NCBI RefSeq assembly: GCF_001698205.1
Contig: NZ_CP016591.1
Location: 2,294,001-2,358,000 of the forward strand
Origin: Tsuneonella dongtanensis
GTDB taxonomy: Bacteria; Pseudomonadota; Alphaproteobacteria; Sphingomonadales; Sphingomonadaceae
DNA length: 64,000 nucleotides
Direction of reading: 5' to 3'
In this document: positions 32,546 through 41,657 of the stretch, in pieces
How the letters are laid out: the number at the start of each line of letters is the position of its first letter
Numbering within the stretch: position 1 is the stretch's first letter
Program-made: the position numbers and the translations under genes
The notes under the pieces: model-generated
Database searches by the model: none
What the model was told of the DNA's origin: nothing
The model's input: only the letters and a program-made list of their open reading frames with translations

Positions 32546-35125
32546 CTATCCCTCGATACGCGAGAAATCCGCAACATTGTGCACGGCCGCGCGGAACCGT
32601 GCCAGCAGGTCCAGCCGCGCGGCCCGCCTGGCCGGGTCGGCATCGTTCACCGTCACACTGTCAAAGAACCGGTCGATCGGGGCGCGCAAGCTGGCGAGCG
32701 CGGCCATCGCGGCGGCGAAATCCTCCGTCCCGATGGCGGCGGCAGCGCGCGGCTCGGCCGCGTCGAGCGCATCGATCAACGCCTTTTCCTCAGGTTCGGG
32801 CGTGTAGGAAAGTGTTTTCTTTTCAGCGCTCCGCGCCGCGTAGATCGCGCGCATCTGCGGATCGTCGACGTTTTCCATCGGGTCTTCGTCGGCGTTGTCG
32901 GGAATGCGCGTTTCGGCGGGCTGCCAATCCTCTTTCTTGAGGATGTTCGCCGCGCGCTTGTACCCGGCGAGCAGGTTCGCGCCGTCCTCGGTGCCCATGA
33001 ACGCCTGCAGCGCATGGACCCGGGCGAGCAGGCGGACGAGGTCGTCCTCGCCCCCGAGCGCGAACACCGCGTCGATCAGGTCGTGGCGGACGCCCGCCTC
33101 GCGCTGCTGGACCTTGAGGCGGTCGCTTACGAACGACATCACTCGTGCTCGTGTTTTTTCGCGGGCTACAAGAAAGTACTCGGATCTGCCCTCTGCTTCT
33201 TTTTCACTTGAGGGCGGAACAAAACCTTCGTGGTCAAATGGCAAATCAGAGAAATAAGTGTCGAGCTTCGGGTCCGATTCGTCGAAAGTGAAATCGTGTT
33301 GAAATGCAAACCAAGGGTCGGTGACCTGGTAAGGCGTCGTTGCGACCGCGAAGCGTTCGAATAACATTTCGCCAATCATACTTACCACTTGCTCGAGCGG
33401 CACTCTAAGTTCGTTCATGTCGATTAACGAGCTTACGCCGAGGAATGCCCGCCTTAAGGCAAACGGGTCTTTTGAACCCGTTGGCAATTCGTCAACAGCA
33501 AACATGGAAATAGCGGTATCCAGCTTGTCCGCCAGACTCACCGCCACCGTCACCGGTGCGGTCGGCACCTCGTCGCCCTGCCCGACCGGCTTGTAGTGAT
33601 CGCGGATGGCGTCGGCGACGGCGTCGGGCAGGCCCTCGGCGCGGGCGTAGTAGCCGCCCATCAGGCCCTGCAGTTCGGGGAACTCGCCGACCATTTCGGT
33701 GACGAGGTCGGCCTTGGCGAGCCGCGCGGCCTGTTCGGCGAGGTCGGCTAGCGCAGCGCGATCCTCCCCCACCGGGGGAGGGGGACCATCCGCAGGATGG
33801 TGGAGGGGCACAAGCGGATTGGCGGAACCTTGCGAGGTCTCGCCAGCGGCGGGTGCCCCTCCACCCCGAGCTTCGCTCGCGGTCCCCCTCCCCGTTCCGG
33901 GGAGGATGATGCCTTCCTCGACCAGCCAGCGGGCCAGCTTCGCCACCCGCTCGACCTTGTCGGCGACGGTGCCGAGCTTTTCGTGGAAGGTGATCCGCTC
34001 CAGCTTCTTCGCGTGGTCCTCAAGCGAAGTCTTGCGGTCCTGCTCCCAGAAGAAGCGCGCATCGGATAGCCGCGCCGCGAGGACCTTGCGGTTGCCGTCG
34101 ACGATCGCCGCGCCGCCGTCCGCCGCCTCGATGTTGGCGGTGCAGACGAAGGCGTTGGCGAGCTTGCCCGCGCTGTCGTTGCAGACAAAATACTTCTGGT
34201 TGGTCCGCGCGGTGAGCTGGATCACCTCGGGCGGGACGTCGAGGAAGGCCTCATCGAAGCGGCCGAGCAGCGGCACCGGCCATTCGGTGAGGCCGGCGTT
34301 CTCGATCACCAGCCCCTCGTCCTCGACCAGCGTGAGGCTGGCACCATTCGCAGCAGCCTTAGCGCCCCACCTGATCTCGTCTTCGCGTAGTCCCTGATTT
34401 ACGATCACTTGCGCGTCGAACAGCCTACGCTCGTACTCGCCAGCATTGTCGATTTCGATCATCCCATTTTCATTCAGGACGGTCGGGTTCTTGTCTTTGA
34501 ATATCTCGATCGGCAGTCCAAAATTGCGGGACTTCGGATCGCGCTTGCGGATTTTCTGGAAGCGATGGCCCGCGGTTTCGCGACCAGCTCTCATCCCATG
34601 AACTTCGCACTCTACGACCTCGTCCCCGAGCAGAGCGACGATGCCCGACAGCGGGCGTATCCAGCGCAGGCTCTCGGTCGACAGCGAGGCTTCGCCCCAG
34701 CGCATCGACTTGGGCCACGGGAACGCCCGGACGATCGCCGGGATCACCTCTGCCAGAACTTCGCGCGTGGCGCGGCCCGGCTTGTCGATCACCGCGAAAT
34801 ACGTGTTGCGACCCTTCACGTCGCGCAATTCGAGGCTCTCGCGGGTCACGCCCGCCTTGCGGCAGAACCCGTCGATGGCGGCATCGGGCGCGCCTTCGGG
34901 CGGGCCCTTGGCTTCCTCGCTGACCGCCTCGGTCGCCTCCGGCAGACCCTTCGCGACCAGCGCGAGACGGCGCGGCGTCGACCACACCGTGACCTCGCCC
35001 ACCGCGACGCCAGCCGCGTCCATCTCGGCACGGAACAGCCGCTCGAGATCGGCGCGCGCGCCGGCCTGCATCCGCGCCGGAATTTCCTCGGAGAGGAGTT
35101 CGAGGAGGAAGTCGGCGCCGCTCAC
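32546..35125 (-). CDS. glyS: Glycyl-tRNA synthetase beta subunit, enlarged by insertions
   Basis: The tRNA-binding and editing-like beta subunit of the (alpha-beta)2 glycyl-tRNA synthetase is 859 residues here, against about 690 in E. coli. The start GTG overlaps the glyQ stop (GTGA) and gives [18 protein letters not shown]. Conserved segments include [55 protein letters not shown] and [14 protein letters not shown]. Residues about 407-455 are encoded by an inserted double-hairpin repeat. Two other non-conserved stretches (about residues 188-248 and 531-665) coincide with AT-richer DNA. The frame is open throughout. Confidence 0.95.
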   Translation of the reverse strand: MSGADFLLELLSEEIPARMQAGARADLERLFRAEMDAAGVAVGEVTVWSTPRRLALVAKGLPEATEAVSEEAKGPPEGAPDAAIDGFCRKAGVTRESLELRDVKGRNTYFAVIDKPGRATREVLAEVIPAIVRAFPWPKSMRWGEASLSTESLRWIRPLSGIVALLGDEVVECEVHGMRAGRETAGHRFQKIRKRDPKSRNFGLPIEIFKDKNPTVLNENGMIEIDNAGEYERRLFDAQVIVNQGLREDEIRWGAKAAANGASLTLVEDEGLVIENAGLTEWPVPLLGRFDEAFLDVPPEVIQLTARTNQKYFVCNDSAGKLANAFVCTANIEAADGGAAIVDGNRKVLAARLSDARFFWEQDRKTSLEDHAKKLERITFHEKLGTVADKVERVAKLARWLVEEGIILPGTGRGTASEARGGGAPAAGETSQGSANPLVPLHHPADGPPPPVGEDRAALADLAEQAARLAKADLVTEMVGEFPELQGLMGGYYARAEGLPDAVADAIRDHYKPVGQGDEVPTAPVTVAVSLADKLDTAISMFAVDELPTGSKDPFALRRAFLGVSSLIDMNELRVPLEQVVSMIGEMLFERFAVATTPYQVTDPWFAFQHDFTFDESDPKLDTYFSDLPFDHEGFVPPSSEKEAEGRSEYFLVAREKTRARVMSFVSDRLKVQQREAGVRHDLIDAVFALGGEDDLVRLLARVHALQAFMGTEDGANLLAGYKRAANILKKEDWQPAETRIPDNADEDPMENVDDPQMRAIYAARSAEKKTLSYTPEPEEKALIDALDAAEPRAAAAIGTEDFAAAMAALASLRAPIDRFFDSVTVNDADPARRAARLDLLARFRAAVHNVADFSRIEG
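33762..33811 (+). repeat. Double-hairpin repeat inside glyS, left unit
   Basis: It is identical over all 50 bases to 15748-15797. It is translated on the minus strand in frame within glyS as [17 protein letters not shown], the same peptide as the tail of the DUF559 protein. It is one half of an inverted pair, separated by 41 bases from the other half. Confidence 0.93.
33853..33906 (-). repeat. Double-hairpin repeat inside glyS, right unit
   Basis: This 54-bp unit is inverted relative to 33762-33811. The outer ends and hairpin 1 are the same as in 16179-16228. Hairpin 2 is longer and has a different stem sequence (CGAGC-TTC-GCTCG at its tip) with one C-C mismatch. Together with the left unit it forms a 145-bp gene-less version of the DUF559 element, adding about 48 codons to glyS without breaking the frame. 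Confidence 0.88.
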
Positions 35126-36021
35126 AGCGACCACTCCGGGTACTTCGCCTGCCATTCGGGCGTCATCTTGGCGGCGTAGGCCTCGCAAGAGGACCGCGCG
35201 AGGTCGCGCACCTGGCCCATGTAGCTTGCGCGCTCCTGCACGCTGATCACGCCGCGCGCCTGGAGCAGGTTGAACACATGGCTCGCCTCGATCGCCTGCT
35301 CGTAGGCGGCGATGGGCACGTCGTTGGCGAGGCAGTTGCGGCATTCCGCCACGGCCTTTTTGAACAGGTCGAACAGCGCCTCGGTATCGGCGACCTCGAA
35401 GTTCCACTTCGACATCTGGCGCTCGTTCTCGAGGAACACGTCGCCGTAGGTCGTGCCGCGACCGTTAAAGTCGAGGTCGTACACGTTGTCGACGCCCTGG
35501 ATGTACATCGCGAGGCGCTCAAGCCCGTAGGTCAGCTCGCCCGCCACCGGCTTGCAGTCGAACCCGCCCATCTGCTGGAAATAGGTGAACTGGGTCACCT
35601 CCATCCCGTCGCACCAGACTTCCCAGCCCAGCCCCCACGCGCCGAGCGTGGGGCTTTCCCAGTCGTCCTCGACGAAACGGATGTCGTGCTTCAGCGGATC
35701 GATCCCGATCCTGCCCAGCGATTCCAGGTAGAGCTCCTGCAGGTTCGCCGGGCTCGGCTTCATGATCACCTGGTACTGGTAATAGTGCTGCAGGCGGTTG
35801 GGGTTTTCGCCATAGCGACCGTCGGTCGGGCGGCGGCTCGGCTGGACGAACGCGGCGTTCCACGGCTCGGGCCCCAGCGCGCGCAGCGTGGTGGCCGGGT
35901 GAAACGTCCCCGCCCCCATCCGCATGTCGTAGGGCTGGAGGACGACGCACCCCTGCCCGCTCCAGAAATCGTGGAGGTTGAGAATCATGTCCTGGAAGGA
36001 TTTCGACGGGTCGCGGCTCAT
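35122..36021 (-). CDS. glyQ: Glycyl-tRNA synthetase alpha subunit
   Basis: This 299-residue catalytic subunit of the bacterial class II heterotetrameric glycyl-tRNA synthetase has motifs [57 protein letters not shown] and [19 protein letters not shown] at 36021 ([14 protein letters not shown]) gives the family length; a start 19 codons earlier exists but is not conserved. It overlaps glyS by 4 bases. The gene composition is high-GC and normal, in contrast to parts of glyS. Confidence 0.96.
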   Translation of the reverse strand: MSRDPSKSFQDMILNLHDFWSGQGCVVLQPYDMRMGAGTFHPATTLRALGPEPWNAAFVQPSRRPTDGRYGENPNRLQHYYQYQVIMKPSPANLQELYLESLGRIGIDPLKHDIRFVEDDWESPTLGAWGLGWEVWCDGMEVTQFTYFQQMGGFDCKPVAGELTYGLERLAMYIQGVDNVYDLDFNGRGTTYGDVFLENERQMSKWNFEVADTEALFDLFKKAVAECRNCLANDVPIAAYEQAIEASHVFNLLQARGVISVQERASYMGQVRDLARSSCEAYAAKMTPEWQAKYPEWSL

Positions 36022-36105
36022 GTTGCAGCGCGCAATGGCGGAGGCGCGCGGGAGCGTCAACCGCGCGGGCATCCGCACGACGCATGGAAAGTAGTCCGAA
36101 CTTTT

Positions 36106-36150
36106 TGTCAGGTAGTGTTGACATAGTCAGCGAATCGCGACATTATGTCA
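36106..36150 (+). promoter_or_regulatory. Promoter with TGACA/TGTCA operator sites for the XRE operon
   Basis: TTGACA (36118-36123), 17 bases and CATTAT (36141-36146) form a good sigma-70-type promoter. TGACATA (36119-36125) and TATGTCA (36144-36150) are an exact inverted repeat straddling both promoter elements. A further TGTCA at 36106-36110 pairs with the TGACA at 36119-36123. This layout suits repression by the XRE protein encoded two genes downstream. Confidence 0.65.
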
Positions 36151-36175
36151 TGCATACCTTACAACGGAGATCGTC

Positions 36176-36310
36176 ATGCTGCTGGGTTCTATAGTACCTC
36201 GGTCGATCCGCCAGTCGCGATGGACGCGGCGCATTGCGGGGGTCGGCCTGGCATGGCTCGCGCTCGAGTTGGCGCTCGCCCTGGGCGCCGCGTTCTGGCT
36301 CTTCGGCTGA
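36176..36310 (+). CDS. 44-residue single-pass membrane peptide
   Basis: The ATG follows GGAG by six bases. The product has a short basic N-terminus (RSIRQSRWTRR) and one hydrophobic helix (about residues 21-43), ending WLFG. It is the first gene of a three-gene operon with an XRE regulator and a membrane protein. The stop is 4 bases before the regulator start. No family is recognised; the strong ribosome-binding site and operon position support it as real. Confidence 0.7.
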   Translation: MLLGSIVPRSIRQSRWTRRIAGVGLAWLALELALALGAAFWLFG

Positions 36311-36314
36311 GCGC

Positions 36315-36509
36315 ATGCAGAACCGGCTCAAGGTCCTGCGCGCCGAGCGCAACTGGAGCCAGGCCGAATTGGCGGGGCGTCTCGACGTTTCGCGCCAGGC
36401 CGTGAATGCAATCGAGACGGGCAAGCACGACCCTTCGCTCGGACTCGCCTTTCGGATCGCACGCCTGTTCTCGTTGCCGATCGAGGAGATTTTCGATGAG
36501 CATGACTGA
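36315..36509 (+). CDS. Small XRE-family transcriptional regulator
   Basis: The 64-residue product is almost entirely one Cro/C1-type helix-turn-helix (MQNRLKVLRAERNWSQAELA, then VSRQAVNAIETGKHDPSLGL). The group (YgzD/YozG-like, ending LFSLPIEEIFD) is typically found beside small membrane-protein genes. It probably represses its own operon through the TGACA/TGTCA sites at 36106-36150. It overlaps the next gene by 14 bases. Confidence 0.92.
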   Translation: MQNRLKVLRAERNWSQAELAGRLDVSRQAVNAIETGKHDPSLGLAFRIARLFSLPIEEIFDEHD

Positions 36510-36915
36510 AGAGAGCGGGGAAGCTCGGCTGCGGCGACGCCGGCTGGCATTCTGGCGTTTCTCGCTGCTCGGTGGCGCCATCGCGGTCGTCGCGGCGTTA
36601 GGACTGGCGCACCTCGCCAACGCCGCTGCGACCGGCACCGCATCCGTCGTCCTGACGCTGCTGGCGATCGCGCTCGGCGTATCGGCCTACACATGGTTCA
36701 GCGTCGCCTATTTCCGGCGCGTGGACGAACTCGACCTCGTCGACAATCTCTGGGCCTCGCACTTTGCGACCACGGCGCTGGCCATCGGCTATCCGGCGTG
36801 GCTGTTGCTGGAACGCGCCGGGCTGGCTCCACAGGCGCAAGCGAGTAGCATGTGGATGGCAACCTTCGGCGCCCTTCTCATCGCATACGCAATCCGCAAA
36901 TTCATCAACCGCTGA
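36496..36915 (+). CDS. Integral membrane protein of the XRE operon
   Basis: The product is 139 residues with four predicted membrane helices (about 22-44, 50-70, 88-106, 113-133) and a basic N-terminus (RLRRRRLAFWRF). Its ATG has GAGGAG 8 bases upstream inside the regulator gene. The pair of small XRE regulator plus multi-pass protein is common in sphingomonads. Its function is unknown; a membrane-stress or transport role is speculation. Confidence 0.85.
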   Translation: MSMTEESGEARLRRRRLAFWRFSLLGGAIAVVAALGLAHLANAAATGTASVVLTLLAIALGVSAYTWFSVAYFRRVDELDLVDNLWASHFATTALAIGYPAWLLLERAGLAPQAQASSMWMATFGALLIAYAIRKFINR

Positions 36916-36955
36916 TATCGGTCCATCGACCGCTCGGCATCACGAAAGTCCGATT

Positions 36956-37888
36956 ATGACCATTGCTCGATACTCCCGCGCCATCCTCACCGCAGGCGCA
37001 GCACTGACCCTGCTCGCCGGTTGCGCGACCGCCCACGCGGAGGTGCCCACCCCGGCCGCCAGTTCGACCGCCGCCCCTGCGACGGTCGGCCCGGCGCTCT
37101 GGAAGGTGTCCGACGAGGACACGACGATCTATCTGTTCGGCACGGTCCATGTCCTGCCCGAAGGCGGCACCTGGTTCGACGACCGGATTGCCGGCGCCCT
37201 TGCCGCGTCGGGATCGATCGTCACCGAACTGCCCCAGAGTGCGCTGACCGACCCGTCCGCGCAGACCACGATCATGGGCCTCGCCATGTTGCCCGCCGAC
37301 AAGTCGCTCCGCGCGATGCTGTCGGACGAACAGCGCACGACCTACGAGGCCGCATTGGGCAAGCTGAAGATCCCGCCGCAGTCGTTCGACCGGTTCGAGC
37401 CCTGGTTCGCGGCGATGACGCTGTCGATGCTGCCGCTGCTCCAGAACGGCTACAAGGTCGACAGCGGGGTCGAGAAGGTGCTCGAGAGCAAGGCCGGCCC
37501 GAACATGAAGCGCGACGCGGTCGAGACCCTGGAAGGCCAGCTCAAGCTCTTCGACGAGCTTCCGGTCGACGCGCAAGCCGCCTACCTCGCCAGCGTTTCG
37601 GCGAAGATCGACGAGGTCGTCCCCGGCCTCAACGATATGGTCGCCGCGTGGGAAAAAGGCGATGCCGACAAGCTTGCCGAGCTGATGAACGAGGCGATGA
37701 AGGACGATCCGGCGCTCGCCGACCGCCTGCTCTATGCGCGCAACCGCAACTGGGCGCAGTGGATCGACGACCGGCTCGACCAGCCCGGGACCGTGTTCAT
37801 GGCGGTCGGCGCCGGACATTTGGCCGGCTCGGAGAGCGTGCAGGCGGCGCTGGCGGCGCGCGGGATCCAGAGCGTGCGGGTCCAGTGA
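36956..37888 (+). CDS. TraB/GumN-family lipoprotein (first of a tandem pair)
   Basis: The product is 310 residues long. A lipoprotein signal is present with lipobox LLAGC, followed by an Ala/Pro linker. The TraB/GumN domain (PF01963) begins ALWKVSDEDTTIYLFGTVHVLPEG and ends with FMAVGAGHLAGSESV; the two conserved GxxH-type motifs (GTVH and GAGH) are present. The family is related to Tiki-type metalloproteases, though bacterial function is unsettled. It overlaps a paralogue by 4 bases. Confidence 0.9.
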   Translation: MTIARYSRAILTAGAALTLLAGCATAHAEVPTPAASSTAAPATVGPALWKVSDEDTTIYLFGTVHVLPEGGTWFDDRIAGALAASGSIVTELPQSALTDPSAQTTIMGLAMLPADKSLRAMLSDEQRTTYEAALGKLKIPPQSFDRFEPWFAAMTLSMLPLLQNGYKVDSGVEKVLESKAGPNMKRDAVETLEGQLKLFDELPVDAQAAYLASVSAKIDEVVPGLNDMVAAWEKGDADKLAELMNEAMKDDPALADRLLYARNRNWAQWIDDRLDQPGTVFMAVGAGHLAGSESVQAALAARGIQSVRVQ

Positions 37889-38766
37889 CCCGCCTGCTCG
37901 CCGGCCTGCTGGCCCTGTTCGCCCTGGCGGCGTGCGGAAAGGCCGATACAGAACCCGAATTGCCCCCACCCGACCCGGCGTTGTGGGAGATCACCCTGGC
38001 CAGCGGAGAAAAAGCCGGTTGGCTGTTCGGCACGATCCATTCGCTCCCCGAAGGAGCCAAGTGGCGCACGCCGGCGATCGACCAGGCTATCGTCGACGCG
38101 GATCTGCTGGTGGTCGAGGTCAAGGACCTCGACGATTCGCGTAAGCTCGCCGCCACGTTTACCCGGCTTTCGCACGCACCCGACGGCCTGCCTCCCTTGG
38201 CCGAGCGCGTGCCCACCGCGCTCCGCGAGCGGCTGCGCGCGCTGATTGCCAAGGGCGGTTACCGCGAGGCCGACTTCAAGGCGACCGAGACCTGGGCCGC
38301 CGCCCTGACCCTCGCCCAGCTGGCAGACGATTCGATCGGCGAGAACGGGGTGGATCGCGCCCTGGTACGCGATTTCAAGGCCCGCCGGGTCGAGGAACTC
38401 GAGGGTATCGAGGGCCAGTTCCGGATTTTCGACACCCTGCCCGAAGCCGACCAGCGCGATCTCCTGGGCGCTGTCGTCGAGGAAGACACGATGACCGCGC
38501 CCGACACGGCCAAGCTCGCGAAGCTGTGGCTTGCGGGCGACATGGAAGCGATCGCCCGCGAAGGCGACGAGGGAATGCTCGCCGACCCCGAATTGCGCGA
38601 AGCCCTGCTGACCCGGCGCAATCGCGACTGGGCCGAAGCGATCGGCGCGATCCTTGCCAAGGGTGAGAGGCCGCTGGTGGCGGTCGGTGCCGCGCACATG
38701 GCCCCGCCCGCAGGCCTCCCCGAATTGCTCGCCGCGAAGGGCTATACCGTCCGCCGCGTCCGCTGA
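37885..38766 (+). CDS. TraB/GumN-family lipoprotein (second of a tandem pair)
   Basis: The product is 293 residues long with a GTG start coupled to the stop of the first copy. A lipoprotein signal with LAAC is followed by the same domain with GWLFGTIHSLPEGAKW and VAVGAAHMAPPAGLPEL. The two products share layout but have diverged clearly in sequence, so the duplication is not recent. They may act as a complex or on related substrates in the envelope. Confidence 0.9.
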   Translation: MTRLLAGLLALFALAACGKADTEPELPPPDPALWEITLASGEKAGWLFGTIHSLPEGAKWRTPAIDQAIVDADLLVVEVKDLDDSRKLAATFTRLSHAPDGLPPLAERVPTALRERLRALIAKGGYREADFKATETWAAALTLAQLADDSIGENGVDRALVRDFKARRVEELEGIEGQFRIFDTLPEADQRDLLGAVVEEDTMTAPDTAKLAKLWLAGDMEAIAREGDEGMLADPELREALLTRRNRDWAEAIGAILAKGERPLVAVGAAHMAPPAGLPELLAAKGYTVRRVR

Positions 38767-38872
38767 GCTTGCTTTCCCGGCCGTTCCCGTCTAACGGCCC
38801 GCGCTCCGGCGTCATGGTCATCCCTGGAGGCGTGGCGGACCGGATATTCAAACGCATTCGAAAGGCACTACG

Positions 38873-39562
38873 ATGAGCGAAGCTCTGACCCTGCCGGCCG
38901 AGGCGCGCGAACGGGCTGGCAAGGGAGCCTCCCGTCATCTGCGCCGCGAAGGCCGTGTCCCCGCCGTGATCTACGGCGGCAAGGAAGAACCCACCCAGAT
39001 CCACGTCGAGGCGAAGGAGCTGATGCGCCAGCTCGGCACCGGCCACTTCATGAACTCGATCGTCATGATCGACATCGGTGGCAAGTCCGTGCGCACGCTT
39101 CCCAAGGACGTGGCGTTCCACCCCGTCAGCGACCGGCCGATCCACGTCGACTTCCTGCGCCTCGCGAAGGACGCGAAGGTCGAGGTCATGGTCCCCGTGG
39201 TCTTCCTCAACGAGGAGAAGAGCCCGGGCCTCAAGAAGGGCGGCGTGCTGAACATCGTCCGTCACGAACTCGACCTGATCTGCGAATCGGACAAGATCCC
39301 CGACCAGATCGAGATCGACGTGACCGGCAAGGACGTCGGCGATTCGATCCACATCAGCGAAGTGTCGCTGCCGGCCGGTTCGATCAGCGCGATTACCGAC
39401 CGCGACTTCACCATTGCGACGCTGGTCGCCCCGTCGGCGCTGAAGAAGGCCGAAGGTGCCGAAGCGGCCGCCGGTGACGTGCCCGCCACCGAGCAGAACG
39501 CCGACGCGGACGAAGAGACCGACGGCGAAGGCGAAGGCGAGGAAGCGGCGACCGAGGAGTAA
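38873..39562 (+). CDS. rplY: 50S ribosomal protein L25 (CTC form)
   Basis: This 229-residue L25/general stress protein CTC binds 5S rRNA. The N-terminal L25 domain ([21 protein letters not shown], split over residues 4-24) is followed by the beta domain. A Glu/Asp-rich tail ([16 protein letters not shown]) is typical of alphaproteobacterial CTC. It is followed by a terminator and then by pth with one small gene between; rplY-pth is a widely conserved pair. Confidence 0.96.
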   Translation: MSEALTLPAEARERAGKGASRHLRREGRVPAVIYGGKEEPTQIHVEAKELMRQLGTGHFMNSIVMIDIGGKSVRTLPKDVAFHPVSDRPIHVDFLRLAKDAKVEVMVPVVFLNEEKSPGLKKGGVLNIVRHELDLICESDKIPDQIEIDVTGKDVGDSIHISEVSLPAGSISAITDRDFTIATLVAPSALKKAEGAEAAAGDVPATEQNADADEETDGEGEGEEAATEE

Positions 39563-39595
39563 ACCTCCGCTCGCGGCCTTTGCCGAGACAAGCAG

Positions 39596-39630
39596 ACGCC
39601 GGTCCAGCAATGGGCCGGCGTCTTGCTTTT
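39596..39630 (+). terminator. Rho-independent terminator after rplY
   Basis: The stem is 39596-39605 with 39612-39621, ten pairs including one G-T, with a six-base loop AGCAAT, followed by CTTGCTTTT. It lies 34 bases after the rplY stop. Confidence 0.8.
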
Positions 39631-39650
39631 CGGGGGAGAGGAATTCTCGC

Positions 39651-40151
39651 ATGCGGCGCGTACTGGTCATCGGATCGCCCGGTGCGGGCAAGTCGACCTT
39701 CGCGCGCGCGCTGGCGGCGCGGACCGGCCTGCCGCTCGTCCATCTGGATGCCGAGTTCCACCTGCCGGGCTGGGTCGATCGCGATCCGGACGAGTGGCGC
39801 GCCAAGCTCGACGGCATTCTCGCGCGCGATTCCTGGATCATCGACGGCAACTACGGCGGGAGCATGGACCGGCGACTGGCGCGAGCGGACACGGCGATCC
39901 TGCTCGATTATCCCACTCCGCTGTGCCTGTGGCGGGTCATAAAGCGCGTGACGACGCTCAATGGTCAGGTTCGCCCGGATGCTGCTCCGGGATGCCCCGA
40001 GCGGATCGACTGGGCCTTCCTGTGGTACGTCGCGGCATTCCGCAACGCGAAGAGCCCCGCGCTCGAGCGTTGCCTGGAACGCTTTCCCGGCACCGTGATC
40101 CGCTTTCGCAAGCCTGCCGAGGCGCAGGCCTTTCTCGACCGGCTGCCTTAG
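39651..40151 (+). CDS. AAA/adenylate-kinase-like P-loop NTPase
   Basis: The product is 166 residues long. Walker A GSPGAGKSTFARALA is at the N-terminus, then HLDAEFHLPGWVDRDPDEW and DGNYGGSMDRRL, the signature of the topology-modulating or shikimate/adenylate-kinase-like family (DNA topology modulation protein FlaR type). The substrate is unknown. GGGGGAGAGG precedes the ATG by about 10 bases. It sits between the rplY terminator and pth. Confidence 0.88.
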   Translation: MRRVLVIGSPGAGKSTFARALAARTGLPLVHLDAEFHLPGWVDRDPDEWRAKLDGILARDSWIIDGNYGGSMDRRLARADTAILLDYPTPLCLWRVIKRVTTLNGQVRPDAAPGCPERIDWAFLWYVAAFRNAKSPALERCLERFPGTVIRFRKPAEAQAFLDRLP

Positions 40152-40165
40152 GCTAGGCGCGCGCC

Positions 40166-40738
40166 ATGCAAGTCTGGGCAGGCCTCGGAAACCCCGGTCC
40201 GCAATACGCGATGCACCGGCATAACGTCGGGTTCATGGCGCTCGACGCCATCGCCGAAGTGCACGGATTCGGCCCGGTGCAGAAGAAGTTCTCCGGCTGG
40301 GTACAGGAAGGACGGATCGGTACGCACAAGGTCCTGCTGCTCAAGCCGGCCACCTTCATGAACGAAAGCGGCCGCGCCGTTGGCGAGGCGCTGCGGTTCT
40401 ACAAGCTGGGCGTGGAGGCCTTGACCGTCTTTCACGACGAGCTCGACCTTGCCCCCTTCAAGGTCAAGGTCCGGGTCGGAGGGGGGCTCGCCGGACACAA
40501 CGGTTTGCGCTCGATCGACAAGCACCTCGGCCCTGAATTCAGGCGCGTACGCATCGGCATCGGCCATCCAGGCCACAAGGACCGGGTGACGGGGCACGTC
40601 CTGGGCAATTACGCCAAGGCAGAGATCGACGATCTCGCCGACATGCTCGGCGCGATCGCTGGCGAGGCGGAATGGCTCGCGACAGGCGACGACGCCCGCT
40701 TCATGAGCGACATCGCACTGCGGATGCGCGATGGCTGA
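40166..40738 (+). CDS. pth: Peptidyl-tRNA hydrolase
   Basis: This 190-residue esterase releases tRNA from peptidyl-tRNA. The N-terminal GLGNPGPQYAMHRHNVGFM contains the catalytic His (about H20). LKPATFMNESG, the catalytic Asp in VFHDELDL, and GGLAGHNGLRSID are conserved. The last codons overlap the CPBP gene by 8 bases. Confidence 0.97.
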   Translation: MQVWAGLGNPGPQYAMHRHNVGFMALDAIAEVHGFGPVQKKFSGWVQEGRIGTHKVLLLKPATFMNESGRAVGEALRFYKLGVEALTVFHDELDLAPFKVKVRVGGGLAGHNGLRSIDKHLGPEFRRVRIGIGHPGHKDRVTGHVLGNYAKAEIDDLADMLGAIAGEAEWLATGDDARFMSDIALRMRDG

Positions 40739-41354
40739 CGACGACGCGGAGGCAATCCCTCGCTCGAAGGTCTCTATCGCACTCGGTTTCCAAGCGGCCG
40801 TTTTCGTCGGACTGGGCGCTGCCTGCTGGCACTTTTCGGGTCGAGACCTAAGCCAGTTCGTATCGGGCGGTCCCATCGACCTCGCGGTCGGGGTGGGTTT
40901 CGGGCTGGCGATGATCGCCTTGGCCGCGGTGGTCTTTCGGTTGTCGCCGACCTTCCTCGAGACGACGACGCGACTGCAGTCGAAGACCGCGCGCCTGATC
41001 GGCCCCGAACGATCATGGCCGTTCTTCGTATGGATTTCGATCTGTGCGGGAATCGGCGAGGAAGCCTTTTTTCGCGGCGGTCTCCTGCCGGTGATTGGCG
41101 ATGCGTTTGGCACCCCCGTCGCGGTCGTCGCGACCGCGCTCGCCTTCGCTCTGTTCCATATGGCCAAGCCGCCTATCGCGGCGCTGCTGTTCGCGATCGG
41201 GATCGTGTTCGGTGCTGTCTACTGGCTCACGGGCAGCCTGCTCACCGTGATCGTCGGCCACGTCGTCTATGATATCTGGGCAATCGAGACGCTGCGGCGC
41301 GAAGCCGAACGCCTCGGCCTATATGACACTCCGGAAACCCTCGCAGCGAGCTAG
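40731..41354 (+). CDS. CPBP-family intramembrane metalloprotease
   Basis: The product is 207 residues with about six membrane helices. The CPBP/Abi active-site motifs are EEAFFRG (Glu-Glu and Arg), ALFHMAKPP and the later HVVYDIWA, giving the expected Glu and His metal ligands. Members process prenylated or signal proteins or act in immunity; the role here is unknown. Its stop codon shares CTAG with the stop of the convergent lipoprotein gene. Confidence 0.93.
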   Translation: MADDDAEAIPRSKVSIALGFQAAVFVGLGAACWHFSGRDLSQFVSGGPIDLAVGVGFGLAMIALAAVVFRLSPTFLETTTRLQSKTARLIGPERSWPFFVWISICAGIGEEAFFRGGLLPVIGDAFGTPVAVVATALAFALFHMAKPPIAALLFAIGIVFGAVYWLTGSLLTVIVGHVVYDIWAIETLRREAERLGLYDTPETLAAS

Positions 41355-41581
41355 AGCTCGACCGACGCGCCCGGATTCGGCGTCCAGCCGAGTGCGCCCA
41401 TGCAGTCGATGAAGAAATCGCGCTTGTCAGCCGCGTCCGCGATCGACTCGGTGAGCTCCAAGCAGCTTTTCTCGGCCTGGTCGAACGGCGTCGCCGCGCC
41501 CCCCGTCCAGTCGCTGGAATTGGTCGTCTCGCACCCCGACAGGAGCACGGCGACTGCGATGATAGGAACTGCGCGACCCAT
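41351..41581 (-). CDS. Small lipoprotein, 76 residues
   Basis: The signal MGRAVPIIAVAVLLSGC places the lipid-modified Cys at about 17. The mature part is short, with two further Cys (KSCLEL, IDCMG) that could pair. No family is recognised. ATG at 41581 gives the cleanest signal; the longer frame adds an unlikely leader. It is convergent with the CPBP gene through a shared CTAG. Confidence 0.7.
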   Translation of the reverse strand: MGRAVPIIAVAVLLSGCETTNSSDWTGGAATPFDQAEKSCLELTESIADAADKRDFFIDCMGALGWTPNPGASVEL

Positions 41582-41657
41582 TGGCGGCTGAGTGGACCAC
41601 GCACGCTTGGCGCGCAAGCCGGTTGGCGATACCGTTCAGCCGCAGAGGAGACACGAG

